A stretch of DNA of 64,000 nt, from NCBI RefSeq assembly GCF_029227915.1, contig NC_079883.1, positions 7,564,001-7,628,000 on the forward strand, read 5' to 3'. This document shows positions 24,118 through 39,198 of the stretch, in pieces. Made by a program: the position numbers and the translations under genes. The stretch's first letter is position 1. Every line of letters begins with the position of its first letter. The notes below the pieces were generated by a model, which was not told the origin of the DNA, ran no database searches, and saw only the letters and a list, made by a program, of their open reading frames with translations. Origin of the DNA: Hydractinia symbiolongicarpus. Lineage: Eukaryota; Cnidaria; Hydrozoa; Anthoathecata; Hydractiniidae.

Positions 24118-24669
24118 TTATTTTTTTGCGGTCTTCTTTGCTGCCTTTTTGGGAGTCTTTTTGACCTTCTTTGCTGCAGGTTTTTTAGCAACAGGCTTCT
24201 TTGTGGGTTTCTTAGCTGCTGGTTTCTTAGCCGAGGCTTTCTTTGTGGCAGGCTTCTTTGCTGCTTTCTTTGGCGTGCTCTTCTTTGCTGGCTTCTTTTT
24301 TGGTGTACTTTTCTTTGCAGTAGGCTTCTTTGCCGTTGGCTTTTTTGCTGCGGCCTTTTTCTTAGGTTTTTCTTTTTTTACCTGACCTAGCTTGAATGAT
24401 CCAGAAGCACCAGTGCCTTTAGTTTGAATCAAATCGCCTGATGTTACTCCTCGTTTAAGAGCCATTTTCAGATGATGATCTGAGTTTTCAGCAACTTTGT
24501 AATTTGCATGAATATATTTTGTAATAGCTTGGCGAGATGAACCACCGCGTTCCTTTAGGGTAGCGATAGCAGCCTTGATCATGTCCACATATTTAGGGTG
24601 ATCAGCTGTCTTCTTTGCAGCAGGTTTCTTCTTGGGTGCGATTTTCTTTGGAGAAGCTGCTTCACTCAT
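24118..24669 (-). CDS. H1: Histone H1, unit 5
   Basis: Protein identical to unit 1. Stem-loop at 24070-24085. Confidence 0.97.
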   Translation of the reverse strand: MSEAASPKKIAPKKKPAAKKTADHPKYVDMIKAAIATLKERGGSSRQAITKYIHANYKVAENSDHHLKMALKRGVTSGDLIQTKGTGASGSFKLGQVKKEKPKKKAAAKKPTAKKPTAKKSTPKKKPAKKSTPKKAAKKPATKKASAKKPAAKKPTKKPVAKKPAAKKVKKTPKKAAKKTAKK

Positions 24670-25248
24670 TTTTAATGTTTTCTTACAACAATCCAACGAT
24701 AAACGATGCTTGTTATCACAGTAGAAGTATACTAAACATTACCGTGTAAATGAGATATAATTTAAGACGGTGCGAAGTATGCGGACGTAAAAGTACCACT
24801 CCCGGGAATTGATTTGGCGCGAAAACAGAAATGTGTGTTTCTGTACATCGTATAATGTCCGTTTTGGGTGCCGCGACTATGCGAAAGCATGTTAATTTTT
24901 ATTTGTAGTACGACGCAATAGTCTGCAAGAGAAGCTGCTGGAGTTTGAGGTCTTCAGCATTACATCTAGTCTGTTAATTTGGGCTTCTTCCGCGCTCGTG
25001 TTAGGATTTTCATAAAGCGTTCTTTGGTTTGCGTTGCGTATGTCGGCCTACATCATCGACACGGCCTGTTTCCGGCTATTAGGAGCAATTCATATATTGG
25101 GCACTGCGTTTCGACTTTTTTATTAGACCACAGTAAAAAAATTCACTCACAGAAGTCCCTTTCTTTCATGGCTACAAACACGAAGAATTCTGTCGTAAGT
25201 AAAACGAATGCGCAAGCCAAAATGACGATGGGGCGAAGTCATAAGCAT

Positions 25249-25321
25249 GGCCCTGTGGCCCAATGGATAAGGCATCTGACTACGAATCAGGGGATTCCAG
25301 GTTCGACTCCTGGCAGGGTCG
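25249..25321 (+). tRNA. trnR-ACG: tRNA-Arg (ACG), unit 5
   Basis: Same gene as unit 1; anticodon at 25282-25284. Confidence 0.97.
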
Positions 25322-25643
25322 CACTGTCGCATTTCGGCTGCATGGTCTACTGTGTAACGCGCGCGCACGTTCTGGCGTAATGCGTTGATAAACGGAATGT
25401 ACGCAGACATATTGGAAAGTAATATCACGCACTTAGTATCGTCGCCTTTGTTAGCATTCATGTAAGTTACCATCCACTCGCTACAGTCGCTCTCCATCCT
25501 ACGGCTAAATCAACAGCCGTGATTTTTACTATGTCGCCGTCCATCCGTACGCGGTGACAGTTGTAAGCTTTACAGTAACGTGACATGCTCCACAAGCAGT
25601 TACGGTGTGTGGACGATGCCTATCATGGCAACGCTTGTTCTTT

Positions 25644-25828
25644 ATCGCTTCTCGGCCTAATGGCTAAGATCAAGTGTAGTATCTGTTCTTATCAGTTTAA
25701 TATCTGGTAGGCCATTCTCTGAATGGTCAGTATATTAATCTGATTTTTGGCCTTGGGTCATGGAGGTGGATTCATTCACGCCGTGACCACGGGTTGCCTT
25801 GGTGTTGCACTATTACCGATGGCGGCCC
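25644..25828 (+). ncRNA. U2: U2 snRNA, unit 5
   Basis: Same sequence as unit 1; Sm site at 25743-25750. Confidence 0.96.
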
Positions 25829-26020
25829 ACATAAGCAATAAAAGAATAATAGCAGTCCTCTTTCCGACGGCACTCTGCATAGTCTACGGCGGGAACAAAA
25901 CGCGTACACTGGGGGAGAATACAGCCTATGCCCCGCGACACGGCAGTTTATAACACACTCAAGCCACAAGCATTAACAAACTTTGAAGGGTACCCTCATG
26001 CTACGGTGCAGTTCCAACTC

Positions 26021-26186
26021 ATACTTACCTGACGGGGAAGTAAAGACTGATCAATGAGGGTTTTCTTCCAGAGTGAGGCTCTTGCATTGCACTACGCTTG
26101 GGCTGACCTCTGCGATTACTGCAAACGTCAGTAACTCGACCGTACAATTTCTGGTAGTGGGGGCCTGCGTCCGCGCTCGCCCCCTC
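26021..26186 (+). ncRNA. U1: U1 snRNA, unit 5
   Basis: Same sequence as unit 1; Sm site at 26146-26154. Confidence 0.97.
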
Positions 26187-26512
26187 CTTAAGTCAAAATG
26201 AATGAGCTTAGAAAAGTTGCGCGGCCAAATGTCGGTGGTGACTTAAACGCTAAGGTAAAACCTCGCTTGGCTGTTACGAAACGTGATTGCGATATAAGTC
26301 CTCGGAAGGCGGCGGAATTTTATTTTATTTGCCATTCCGTCAGGGTTATTGGATGATCGGCAATAGATCGAGTTTGTATGCATTTGAAAGCTCTTTTTTC
26401 TCGTACTATCACCTGAAAATGTCGTAGGAAAATGTCATAGGAAACACTTTCAACAACCGCCACGTTCCTTAATTGTTATAACAAGAAATATATCACAGCA
26501 AATGAAAATGAA

Positions 26513-26632
26513 AAGCCTACGACACCGGGAGTTCCCAGGCGGTCCCCCATCCAAGTACTATCCCGGCCCGACGATGCTTAACTTCCGTGATCAGACGAGA
26601 ACGGGTGTGTTCATCGTGGTATGGCCGTAGAC
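26513..26632 (-). rRNA. 5S: 5S rRNA, unit 5
   Basis: Same 120-nt gene and terminator as unit 1. Confidence 0.98.
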
Positions 26633-26829
26633 ATTAGTAGGTGCAAATACGTGCAATTTATTTTGACGTTGTGATCAAATTTTTTTATTTAATTTCTTTG
26701 AGTTACTTAGGACAAGGCGTATGCATGGATTATCTATTAGACTTTAAGGTTATAGTTTTGTGAAAAAAACAATGTTTTTTTAAAGATGTGTGGCTATAAA
26801 AATAGCCGTTGTTTTCTGAGTGTAGCGGT

Positions 26830-27210
26830 TTACTTCTTCTGTCCTTTGTCGTTCTTCTTTGGGAGTAAGACAGCTTGAATGTTTGGCAAAACACCACCAG
26901 CTGCAATGGTTACACCGCTCAAAAGTTTGTTTAATTCTTCATCATTACGAACAGCCAATTGTAAATGTCTTGGAATAATCCTAGCTTTTTTGTTGTCTCT
27001 TGCTGCGTTACCAGCCAACTCCAATATCTCAGCAGATAAATATTCCAAGACGGCTGCTAAGTAAACTGGTGCTCCAGATCCAATTCGGTTAGCATAGTGC
27101 CCTCTACGAAGGAATCTATGCACTCTACCGACTGGAAATTGAAGTCCAGCTCTTGAGGATCTTGTCTTGGCTTTAGCCTTAGCTTTTCCACCTTTTCCAC
27201 GTCCAGACAT
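26830..27210 (-). CDS. H2A: Histone H2A, unit 5
   Basis: Protein identical to unit 1. Stem-loop at 26792-26807. Confidence 0.99.
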   Translation of the reverse strand: MSGRGKGGKAKAKAKTRSSRAGLQFPVGRVHRFLRRGHYANRIGSGAPVYLAAVLEYLSAEILELAGNAARDNKKARIIPRHLQLAVRNDEELNKLLSGVTIAAGGVLPNIQAVLLPKKNDKGQKK

Positions 27211-27494
27211 AACTGCGATTTGATTTGTAAGTTAATACAAAAACGTACGAATATTTAACGTAAGTGTTAACGAAATAAACTTTACTCGTTTTTTCATCAT
27301 AAAAATAGGATCGAAATCATGTTTTTTTAACCAATCATAATTAAGTATTAAACAAAAGATTTTTTTTTTAACCAATTAAATTGCGTATCGGCGTTTTCGG
27401 ATCGAATTCGATCCGATTTTTTTACTTATAAACAAAAAGTTTTGACTTGCAGTTTAATGCTTATTTACAAGTTAAGTAGCAAAAATTTTTAACC

Positions 27495-27899
27495 ATGTCT
27501 GACGCAGCAGCTAAAGGAGGAAAACAGGCACCTAAAGTAGCCAAGAAAGGTGAAAAAAGAGCCGGCAAAAAAGGAGGAAAGATTGGTGGAACTGGTGAAA
27601 AGAAACGCAAGAGAAAGAGAAAGGAAAGTTATGCTATTTACATCTACAATGTTTTGAAACAAGTTCACCCAGATGTCGGAGTTTCAAGCAAAGCTATGAG
27701 CATCATGAACTCATTTGTCAACGACATCTTTGAGCGCATTGCTTCCGAAGCTTCGCGTTTGGCTCTTCAAAACAAAAAGTCGACCATCTCTTCTCGTGAA
27801 ATTCAAACCGCAGTACGTCTTCTCTTGCCTGGAGAACTTGCAAAACACGCAGTCAGTGAAGGAACAAAAGCCGTCACAAAATACACAAGCAGCAAGTAA
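27495..27899 (+). CDS. H2B: Histone H2B, unit 5
   Basis: Full-length and identical to unit 1. Stem-loop at 27923-27938. Confidence 0.99.
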   Translation: MSDAAAKGGKQAPKVAKKGEKRAGKKGGKIGGTGEKKRKRKRKESYAIYIYNVLKQVHPDVGVSSKAMSIMNSFVNDIFERIASEASRLALQNKKSTISSREIQTAVRLLLPGELAKHAVSEGTKAVTKYTSSK

Positions 27900-28359
27900 A
27901 CCAACGTCTACCAAACACAAACGGTCTTTTTTAAGACCACACATCTTTAAAAAAACATTTACTTGGCGTCACTACAAGTTAACCGAAGTTAATAAAACTT
28001 CTAAATAATGTGCTTAAGAACACTAGCCTACATTTAAAATACTTCCCCATGTGTGTGTGGATTAGCTTCACTTTTCATACGTATTATTAGCTGTACTTGC
28101 AGAAAAGACAAGTACATTGATCCATGTTATTGCTTACATTTAACTTAACCCAGCTTTTCACGGAAACACTCCCAGGCAAATTAACCCTACAAAGTATTTC
28201 TAAATTTTTTTTGTGTCATATATGACATAGTATCGTATAGCAATAAATGTAACTGTGACAAGACTTTACACATTGTGTAATTTGGAAGCGTGCACAAAGT
28301 AATGTTTTAAAAGATTTGTGGCTATAAAAATAGCCGTTTTTGTTGAGCAATGACAACGC

Positions 28360-28716
<357 letters not shown>

Positions 28717-29194
28717 TTAACAGAATTCAGACAGCTTTAAAAAGAGGCCATAAAATTACCTACTGCTCGTGGAAACACCCTAATTAACCAATAGAGTTGC
28801 GTCATTACAAAATGTTCCGAACATTTTGTACATTTTTTTAAGTAAAACTGTAGTTTTTTTAAAAATTCGTGGTCTTAATGTTTCAGTAAGGCAATAAATT
28901 TGGCATCGTTGGAATTCGCCAAACCTTCTGCTACTTACTAAAAAAAAAAAAAGTCAAAAGCTTTTGTGTATCAGAAGATACAGCCGTTTTCCCGTAGCCA
29001 AAAAACACAGATTTTATAAAAATGTTAAAGTAATGAGCGTAATGTCATTATGCAGCCAATCAGAAATTACTTTCTTAGCACCAATCAAATGGTTTGTTTT
29101 GAACCTTAGCTGTCAATCAATATGAGAAATAAAACTTTGGCGCGATAGTGCATTTTAGACCGTCTTGTGTATCCGTACTACATCGACTTCTTAA

Positions 29195-29608
<414 letters not shown>

Positions 29609-29969
29609 GCATCTTACCAAACAAAAAACGGCTATTTTTATAGCCACACATCCATAAAAAATATTACGGCTAGCTTTTTATATCAAACTTTGTCCTGCTT
29701 TCTGTTTAAATTTTATGCTACATAAAAATTTTATGCTACATAAAGTTTGACAATGTTAAAAATATGAAGGGCAAGAAAAGTAAAAGCAAGAAAATAAGAA
29801 ATTTAAAAACGAAAATACTTAAACTTAGGGAATCTAATCTTAAATTTACTCTTTTTTAACTGTTTAAGTGACTTAAACAAGTTTAACTTTGTACCAAGAT
29901 AATGTTTTTTTGTAAATGTGTGGCTATAAAAATAGCCGTTTGTTAATGTAATAGCCAGATACACACAAA

Positions 29970-30521
29970 TTATTTTTTTGCGGTCTTCTTTGCTGCCTTT
30001 TTGGGAGTCTTTTTGACCTTCTTTGCTGCAGGTTTTTTAGCAACAGGCTTCTTTGTGGGTTTCTTAGCTGCTGGTTTCTTAGCCGAGGCTTTCTTTGTGG
30101 CAGGCTTCTTTGCTGCTTTCTTTGGCGTGCTCTTCTTTGCTGGCTTCTTTTTTGGTGTACTTTTCTTTGCAGTAGGCTTCTTTGCCGTTGGCTTTTTTGC
30201 TGCGGCCTTTTTCTTAGGTTTTTCTTTTTTTACCTGACCTAGCTTGAATGATCCAGAAGCACCAGTGCCTTTAGTTTGAATCAAATCGCCTGATGTTACT
30301 CCTCGTTTAAGAGCCATTTTCAGATGATGATCTGAGTTTTCAGCAACTTTGTAATTTGCATGAATATATTTTGTAATAGCTTGGCGAGATGAACCACCGC
30401 GTTCCTTTAGGGTAGCGATAGCAGCCTTGATCATGTCCACATATTTAGGGTGATCAGCTGTCTTCTTTGCAGCAGGTTTCTTCTTGGGTGCGATTTTCTT
30501 TGGAGAAGCTGCTTCACTCAT
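29970..30521 (-). CDS. H1: Histone H1, unit 6
   Basis: Protein identical to unit 1. Stem-loop at 29922-29937. Confidence 0.97.
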   Translation of the reverse strand: MSEAASPKKIAPKKKPAAKKTADHPKYVDMIKAAIATLKERGGSSRQAITKYIHANYKVAENSDHHLKMALKRGVTSGDLIQTKGTGASGSFKLGQVKKEKPKKKAAAKKPTAKKPTAKKSTPKKKPAKKSTPKKAAKKPATKKASAKKPAAKKPTKKPVAKKPAAKKVKKTPKKAAKKTAKK

Positions 30522-31100
30522 TTTTAATGTTTTCTTACAACAATCCAACGATAAACGATGCTTGTTATCACAGTAGAAGTATACTAAACATTACCGTGTA
30601 AATGAGATATAATTTAAGACGGTGCGAAGTATGCGGACGTAAAAGTACCACTCCCGGGAATTGATTTGGCGCGAAAACAGAAATGTGTGTTTCTGTACAT
30701 CGTATAATGTCCGTTTTGGGTGCCGCGACTATGCGAAAGCATGTTAATTTTTATTTGTAGTACGACGCAATAGTCTGCAAGAGAAGCTGCTGGAGTTTGA
30801 GGTCTTCAGCATTACATCTAGTCTGTTAATTTGGGCTTCTTCCGCGCTCGTGTTAGGATTTTCATAAAGCGTTCTTTGGTTTGCGTTGCGTATGTCGGCC
30901 TACATCATCGACACGGCCTGTTTCCGGCTATTAGGAGCAATTCATATATTGGGCACTGCGTTTCGACTTTTTTATTAGACCACAGTAAAAAAATTCACTC
31001 ACAGAAGTCCCTTTCTTTCATGGCTACAAACACGAAGAATTCTGTCGTAAGTAAAACGAATGCGCAAGCCAAAATGACGATGGGGCGAAGTCATAAGCAT

Positions 31101-31173
31101 GGCCCTGTGGCCCAATGGATAAGGCATCTGACTACGAATCAGGGGATTCCAGGTTCGACTCCTGGCAGGGTCG
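31101..31173 (+). tRNA. trnR-ACG: tRNA-Arg (ACG), unit 6
   Basis: Same gene as unit 1; anticodon at 31134-31136. Confidence 0.97.
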
Positions 31174-31495
31174 CACTGTCGCATTTCGGCTGCATGGTCT
31201 ACTGTGTAACGCGCGCGCACGTTCTGGCGTAATGCGTTGATAAACGGAATGTACGCAGACATATTGGAAAGTAATATCACGCACTTAGTATCGTCGCCTT
31301 TGTTAGCATTCATGTAAGTTACCATCCACTCGCTACAGTCGCTCTCCATCCTACGGCTAAATCAACAGCCGTGATTTTTACTATGTCGCCGTCCATCCGT
31401 ACGCGGTGACAGTTGTAAGCTTTACAGTAACGTGACATGCTCCACAAGCAGTTACGGTGTGTGGACGATGCCTATCATGGCAACGCTTGTTCTTT

Positions 31496-31680
31496 ATCGC
31501 TTCTCGGCCTAATGGCTAAGATCAAGTGTAGTATCTGTTCTTATCAGTTTAATATCTGGTAGGCCATTCTCTGAATGGTCAGTATATTAATCTGATTTTT
31601 GGCCTTGGGTCATGGAGGTGGATTCATTCACGCCGTGACCACGGGTTGCCTTGGTGTTGCACTATTACCGATGGCGGCCC
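31496..31680 (+). ncRNA. U2: U2 snRNA, unit 6
   Basis: Same sequence as unit 1; Sm site at 31595-31602. Confidence 0.96.
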
Positions 31681-31872
31681 ACATAAGCAATAAAAGAATA
31701 ATAGCAGTCCTCTTTCCGACGGCACTCTGCATAGTCTACGGCGGGAACAAAACGCGTACACTGGGGGAGAATACAGCCTATGCCCCGCGACACGGCAGTT
31801 TATAACACACTCAAGCCACAAGCATTAACAAACTTTGAAGGGTACCCTCATGCTACGGTGCAGTTCCAACTC

Positions 31873-32038
31873 ATACTTACCTGACGGGGAAGTAAAGACT
31901 GATCAATGAGGGTTTTCTTCCAGAGTGAGGCTCTTGCATTGCACTACGCTTGGGCTGACCTCTGCGATTACTGCAAACGTCAGTAACTCGACCGTACAAT
32001 TTCTGGTAGTGGGGGCCTGCGTCCGCGCTCGCCCCCTC
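31873..32038 (+). ncRNA. U1: U1 snRNA, unit 6
   Basis: Same sequence as unit 1; Sm site at 31998-32006. Confidence 0.97.
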
Positions 32039-32364
32039 CTTAAGTCAAAATGAATGAGCTTAGAAAAGTTGCGCGGCCAAATGTCGGTGGTGACTTAAAC
32101 GCTAAGGTAAAACCTCGCTTGGCTGTTACGAAACGTGATTGCGATATAAGTCCTCGGAAGGCGGCGGAATTTTATTTTATTTGCCATTCCGTCAGGGTTA
32201 TTGGATGATCGGCAATAGATCGAGTTTGTATGCATTTGAAAGCTCTTTTTTCTCGTACTATCACCTGAAAATGTCGTAGGAAAATGTCATAGGAAACACT
32301 TTCAACAACCGCCACGTTCCTTAATTGTTATAACAAGAAATATATCACAGCAAATGAAAATGAA

Positions 32365-32484
32365 AAGCCTACGACACCGGGAGTTCCCAGGCGGTCCCCC
32401 ATCCAAGTACTATCCCGGCCCGACGATGCTTAACTTCCGTGATCAGACGAGAACGGGTGTGTTCATCGTGGTATGGCCGTAGAC
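32365..32484 (-). rRNA. 5S: 5S rRNA, unit 6
   Basis: Same 120-nt gene and terminator as unit 1. Confidence 0.98.
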
Positions 32485-32681
32485 ATTAGTAGGTGCAAAT
32501 ACGTGCAATTTATTTTGACGTTGTGATCAAATTTTTTTATTTAATTTCTTTGAGTTACTTAGGACAAGGCGTATGCATGGATTATCTATTAGACTTTAAG
32601 GTTATAGTTTTGTGAAAAAAACAATGTTTTTTTAAAGATGTGTGGCTATAAAAATAGCCGTTGTTTTCTGAGTGTAGCGGT

Positions 32682-33062
32682 TTACTTCTTCTGTCCTTTG
32701 TCGTTCTTCTTTGGGAGTAAGACAGCTTGAATGTTTGGCAAAACACCACCAGCTGCAATGGTTACACCGCTCAAAAGTTTGTTTAATTCTTCATCATTAC
32801 GAACAGCCAATTGTAAATGTCTTGGAATAATCCTAGCTTTTTTGTTGTCTCTTGCTGCGTTACCAGCCAACTCCAATATCTCAGCAGATAAATATTCCAA
32901 GACGGCTGCTAAGTAAACTGGTGCTCCAGATCCAATTCGGTTAGCATAGTGCCCTCTACGAAGGAATCTATGCACTCTACCGACTGGAAATTGAAGTCCA
33001 GCTCTTGAGGATCTTGTCTTGGCTTTAGCCTTAGCTTTTCCACCTTTTCCACGTCCAGACAT
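32682..33062 (-). CDS. H2A: Histone H2A, unit 6
   Basis: Protein identical to unit 1. Stem-loop at 32644-32659. Confidence 0.99.
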   Translation of the reverse strand: MSGRGKGGKAKAKAKTRSSRAGLQFPVGRVHRFLRRGHYANRIGSGAPVYLAAVLEYLSAEILELAGNAARDNKKARIIPRHLQLAVRNDEELNKLLSGVTIAAGGVLPNIQAVLLPKKNDKGQKK

Positions 33063-33346
33063 AACTGCGATTTGATTTGTAAGTTAATACAAAAACGTAC
33101 GAATATTTAACGTAAGTGTTAACGAAATAAACTTTACTCGTTTTTTCATCATAAAAATAGGATCGAAATCATGTTTTTTTAACCAATCATAATTAAGTAT
33201 TAAACAAAAGATTTTTTTTTTAACCAATTAAATTGCGTATCGGCGTTTTCGGATCGAATTCGATCCGATTTTTTTACTTATAAACAAAAAGTTTTGACTT
33301 GCAGTTTAATGCTTATTTACAAGTTAAGTAGCAAAAATTTTTAACC

Positions 33347-33751
33347 ATGTCTGACGCAGCAGCTAAAGGAGGAAAACAGGCACCTAAAGTAGCCAAGAAA
33401 GGTGAAAAAAGAGCCGGCAAAAAAGGAGGAAAGATTGGTGGAACTGGTGAAAAGAAACGCAAGAGAAAGAGAAAGGAAAGTTATGCTATTTACATCTACA
33501 ATGTTTTGAAACAAGTTCACCCAGATGTCGGAGTTTCAAGCAAAGCTATGAGCATCATGAACTCATTTGTCAACGACATCTTTGAGCGCATTGCTTCCGA
33601 AGCTTCGCGTTTGGCTCTTCAAAACAAAAAGTCGACCATCTCTTCTCGTGAAATTCAAACCGCAGTACGTCTTCTCTTGCCTGGAGAACTTGCAAAACAC
33701 GCAGTCAGTGAAGGAACAAAAGCCGTCACAAAATACACAAGCAGCAAGTAA
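33347..33751 (+). CDS. H2B: Histone H2B, unit 6
   Basis: Protein identical to unit 1. Stem-loop at 33775-33790. Confidence 0.99.
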   Translation: MSDAAAKGGKQAPKVAKKGEKRAGKKGGKIGGTGEKKRKRKRKESYAIYIYNVLKQVHPDVGVSSKAMSIMNSFVNDIFERIASEASRLALQNKKSTISSREIQTAVRLLLPGELAKHAVSEGTKAVTKYTSSK

Positions 33752-34211
33752 ACCAACGTCTACCAAACACAAACGGTCTTTTTTAAGACCACACATCTTT
33801 AAAAAAACATTTACTTGGCGTCACTACAAGTTAACCGAAGTTAATAAAACTTCTAAATAATGTGCTTAAGAACACTAGCCTACATTTAAAATACTTCCCC
33901 ATGTGTGTGTGGATTAGCTTCACTTTTCATACGTATTATTAGCTGTACTTGCAGAAAAGACAAGTACATTGATCCATGTTATTGCTTACATTTAACTTAA
34001 CCCAGCTTTTCACGGAAACACTCCCAGGCAAATTAACCCTACAAAGTATTTCTAAATTTTTTTTGTGTCATATATGACATAGTATCGTATAGCAATAAAT
34101 GTAACTGTGACAAGACTTTACACATTGTGTAATTTGGAAGCGTGCACAAAGTAATGTTTTAAAAGATTTGTGGCTATAAAAATAGCCGTTTTTGTTGAGC
34201 AATGACAACGC

Positions 34212-34568
<357 letters not shown>

Positions 34569-35046
34569 TTAACAGAATTCAGACAGCTTTAAAAAGAGGC
34601 CATAAAATTACCTACTGCTCGTGGAAACACCCTAATTAACCAATAGAGTTGCGTCATTACAAAATGTTCCGAACATTTTGTACATTTTTTTAAGTAAAAC
34701 TGTAGTTTTTTTAAAAATTCGTGGTCTTAATGTTTCAGTAAGGCAATAAATTTGGCATCGTTGGAATTCGCCAAACCTTCTGCTACTTACTAAAAAAAAA
34801 AAAAGTCAAAAGCTTTTGTGTATCAGAAGATACAGCCGTTTTCCCGTAGCCAAAAAACACAGATTTTATAAAAATGTTAAAGTAATGAGCGTAATGTCAT
34901 TATGCAGCCAATCAGAAATTACTTTCTTAGCACCAATCAAATGGTTTGTTTTGAACCTTAGCTGTCAATCAATATGAGAAATAAAACTTTGGCGCGATAG
35001 TGCATTTTAGACCGTCTTGTGTATCCGTACTACATCGACTTCTTAA

Positions 35047-35460
<414 letters not shown>

Positions 35461-35821
35461 GCATCTTACCAAACAAAAAACGGCTATTTTTATAGCCACA
35501 CATCCATAAAAAATATTACGGCTAGCTTTTTATATCAAACTTTGTCCTGCTTTCTGTTTAAATTTTATGCTACATAAAAATTTTATGCTACATAAAGTTT
35601 GACAATGTTAAAAATATGAAGGGCAAGAAAAGTAAAAGCAAGAAAATAAGAAATTTAAAAACGAAAATACTTAAACTTAGGGAATCTAATCTTAAATTTA
35701 CTCTTTTTTAACTGTTTAAGTGACTTAAACAAGTTTAACTTTGTACCAAGATAATGTTTTTTTGTAAATGTGTGGCTATAAAAATAGCCGTTTGTTAATG
35801 TAATAGCCAGATACACACAAA

Positions 35822-36373
35822 TTATTTTTTTGCGGTCTTCTTTGCTGCCTTTTTGGGAGTCTTTTTGACCTTCTTTGCTGCAGGTTTTTTAGCAACAGGC
35901 TTCTTTGTGGGTTTCTTAGCTGCTGGTTTCTTAGCCGAGGCTTTCTTTGTGGCAGGCTTCTTTGCTGCTTTCTTTGGCGTGCTCTTCTTTGCTGGCTTCT
36001 TTTTTGGTGTACTTTTCTTTGCAGTAGGCTTCTTTGCCGTTGGCTTTTTTGCTGCGGCCTTTTTCTTAGGTTTTTCTTTTTTTACCTGACCTAGCTTGAA
36101 TGATCCAGAAGCACCAGTGCCTTTAGTTTGAATCAAATCGCCTGATGTTACTCCTCGTTTAAGAGCCATTTTCAGATGATGATCTGAGTTTTCAGCAACT
36201 TTGTAATTTGCATGAATATATTTTGTAATAGCTTGGCGAGATGAACCACCGCGTTCCTTTAGGGTAGCGATAGCAGCCTTGATCATGTCCACATATTTAG
36301 GGTGATCAGCTGTCTTCTTTGCAGCAGGTTTCTTCTTGGGTGCGATTTTCTTTGGAGAAGCTGCTTCACTCAT
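35822..36373 (-). CDS. H1: Histone H1, unit 7
   Basis: Protein identical to unit 1. Stem-loop at 35774-35789. Confidence 0.97.
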   Translation of the reverse strand: MSEAASPKKIAPKKKPAAKKTADHPKYVDMIKAAIATLKERGGSSRQAITKYIHANYKVAENSDHHLKMALKRGVTSGDLIQTKGTGASGSFKLGQVKKEKPKKKAAAKKPTAKKPTAKKSTPKKKPAKKSTPKKAAKKPATKKASAKKPAAKKPTKKPVAKKPAAKKVKKTPKKAAKKTAKK

Positions 36374-36952
36374 TTTTAATGTTTTCTTACAACAATCCAA
36401 CGATAAACGATGCTTGTTATCACAGTAGAAGTATACTAAACATTACCGTGTAAATGAGATATAATTTAAGACGGTGCGAAGTATGCGGACGTAAAAGTAC
36501 CACTCCCGGGAATTGATTTGGCGCGAAAACAGAAATGTGTGTTTCTGTACATCGTATAATGTCCGTTTTGGGTGCCGCGACTATGCGAAAGCATGTTAAT
36601 TTTTATTTGTAGTACGACGCAATAGTCTGCAAGAGAAGCTGCTGGAGTTTGAGGTCTTCAGCATTACATCTAGTCTGTTAATTTGGGCTTCTTCCGCGCT
36701 CGTGTTAGGATTTTCATAAAGCGTTCTTTGGTTTGCGTTGCGTATGTCGGCCTACATCATCGACACGGCCTGTTTCCGGCTATTAGGAGCAATTCATATA
36801 TTGGGCACTGCGTTTCGACTTTTTTATTAGACCACAGTAAAAAAATTCACTCACAGAAGTCCCTTTCTTTCATGGCTACAAACACGAAGAATTCTGTCGT
36901 AAGTAAAACGAATGCGCAAGCCAAAATGACGATGGGGCGAAGTCATAAGCAT

Positions 36953-37025
36953 GGCCCTGTGGCCCAATGGATAAGGCATCTGACTACGAATCAGGGGATT
37001 CCAGGTTCGACTCCTGGCAGGGTCG
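36953..37025 (+). tRNA. trnR-ACG: tRNA-Arg (ACG), unit 7
   Basis: Same gene as unit 1; anticodon at 36986-36988. Confidence 0.97.
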
Positions 37026-37347
37026 CACTGTCGCATTTCGGCTGCATGGTCTACTGTGTAACGCGCGCGCACGTTCTGGCGTAATGCGTTGATAAACGGA
37101 ATGTACGCAGACATATTGGAAAGTAATATCACGCACTTAGTATCGTCGCCTTTGTTAGCATTCATGTAAGTTACCATCCACTCGCTACAGTCGCTCTCCA
37201 TCCTACGGCTAAATCAACAGCCGTGATTTTTACTATGTCGCCGTCCATCCGTACGCGGTGACAGTTGTAAGCTTTACAGTAACGTGACATGCTCCACAAG
37301 CAGTTACGGTGTGTGGACGATGCCTATCATGGCAACGCTTGTTCTTT

Positions 37348-37532
37348 ATCGCTTCTCGGCCTAATGGCTAAGATCAAGTGTAGTATCTGTTCTTATCAGT
37401 TTAATATCTGGTAGGCCATTCTCTGAATGGTCAGTATATTAATCTGATTTTTGGCCTTGGGTCATGGAGGTGGATTCATTCACGCCGTGACCACGGGTTG
37501 CCTTGGTGTTGCACTATTACCGATGGCGGCCC
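37348..37532 (+). ncRNA. U2: U2 snRNA, unit 7
   Basis: Same sequence as unit 1; Sm site at 37447-37454. Confidence 0.96.
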
Positions 37533-37724
37533 ACATAAGCAATAAAAGAATAATAGCAGTCCTCTTTCCGACGGCACTCTGCATAGTCTACGGCGGGAAC
37601 AAAACGCGTACACTGGGGGAGAATACAGCCTATGCCCCGCGACACGGCAGTTTATAACACACTCAAGCCACAAGCATTAACAAACTTTGAAGGGTACCCT
37701 CATGCTACGGTGCAGTTCCAACTC

Positions 37725-37890
37725 ATACTTACCTGACGGGGAAGTAAAGACTGATCAATGAGGGTTTTCTTCCAGAGTGAGGCTCTTGCATTGCACTACG
37801 CTTGGGCTGACCTCTGCGATTACTGCAAACGTCAGTAACTCGACCGTACAATTTCTGGTAGTGGGGGCCTGCGTCCGCGCTCGCCCCCTC
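37725..37890 (+). ncRNA. U1: U1 snRNA, unit 7
   Basis: Same sequence as unit 1; Sm site at 37850-37858. Confidence 0.97.
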
Positions 37891-38216
37891 CTTAAGTCAA
37901 AATGAATGAGCTTAGAAAAGTTGCGCGGCCAAATGTCGGTGGTGACTTAAACGCTAAGGTAAAACCTCGCTTGGCTGTTACGAAACGTGATTGCGATATA
38001 AGTCCTCGGAAGGCGGCGGAATTTTATTTTATTTGCCATTCCGTCAGGGTTATTGGATGATCGGCAATAGATCGAGTTTGTATGCATTTGAAAGCTCTTT
38101 TTTCTCGTACTATCACCTGAAAATGTCGTAGGAAAATGTCATAGGAAACACTTTCAACAACCGCCACGTTCCTTAATTGTTATAACAAGAAATATATCAC
38201 AGCAAATGAAAATGAA

Positions 38217-38336
38217 AAGCCTACGACACCGGGAGTTCCCAGGCGGTCCCCCATCCAAGTACTATCCCGGCCCGACGATGCTTAACTTCCGTGATCAGAC
38301 GAGAACGGGTGTGTTCATCGTGGTATGGCCGTAGAC
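38217..38336 (-). rRNA. 5S: 5S rRNA, unit 7
   Basis: Same 120-nt gene and terminator as unit 1. Confidence 0.98.
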
Positions 38337-38533
38337 ATTAGTAGGTGCAAATACGTGCAATTTATTTTGACGTTGTGATCAAATTTTTTTATTTAATTTC
38401 TTTGAGTTACTTAGGACAAGGCGTATGCATGGATTATCTATTAGACTTTAAGGTTATAGTTTTGTGAAAAAAACAATGTTTTTTTAAAGATGTGTGGCTA
38501 TAAAAATAGCCGTTGTTTTCTGAGTGTAGCGGT

Positions 38534-38914
38534 TTACTTCTTCTGTCCTTTGTCGTTCTTCTTTGGGAGTAAGACAGCTTGAATGTTTGGCAAAACACCA
38601 CCAGCTGCAATGGTTACACCGCTCAAAAGTTTGTTTAATTCTTCATCATTACGAACAGCCAATTGTAAATGTCTTGGAATAATCCTAGCTTTTTTGTTGT
38701 CTCTTGCTGCGTTACCAGCCAACTCCAATATCTCAGCAGATAAATATTCCAAGACGGCTGCTAAGTAAACTGGTGCTCCAGATCCAATTCGGTTAGCATA
38801 GTGCCCTCTACGAAGGAATCTATGCACTCTACCGACTGGAAATTGAAGTCCAGCTCTTGAGGATCTTGTCTTGGCTTTAGCCTTAGCTTTTCCACCTTTT
38901 CCACGTCCAGACAT
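38534..38914 (-). CDS. H2A: Histone H2A, unit 7
   Basis: Protein identical to unit 1. Stem-loop at 38496-38511. Confidence 0.99.
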   Translation of the reverse strand: MSGRGKGGKAKAKAKTRSSRAGLQFPVGRVHRFLRRGHYANRIGSGAPVYLAAVLEYLSAEILELAGNAARDNKKARIIPRHLQLAVRNDEELNKLLSGVTIAAGGVLPNIQAVLLPKKNDKGQKK

Positions 38915-39198
38915 AACTGCGATTTGATTTGTAAGTTAATACAAAAACGTACGAATATTTAACGTAAGTGTTAACGAAATAAACTTTACTCGTTTTTTCA
39001 TCATAAAAATAGGATCGAAATCATGTTTTTTTAACCAATCATAATTAAGTATTAAACAAAAGATTTTTTTTTTAACCAATTAAATTGCGTATCGGCGTTT
39101 TCGGATCGAATTCGATCCGATTTTTTTACTTATAAACAAAAAGTTTTGACTTGCAGTTTAATGCTTATTTACAAGTTAAGTAGCAAAAATTTTTAACC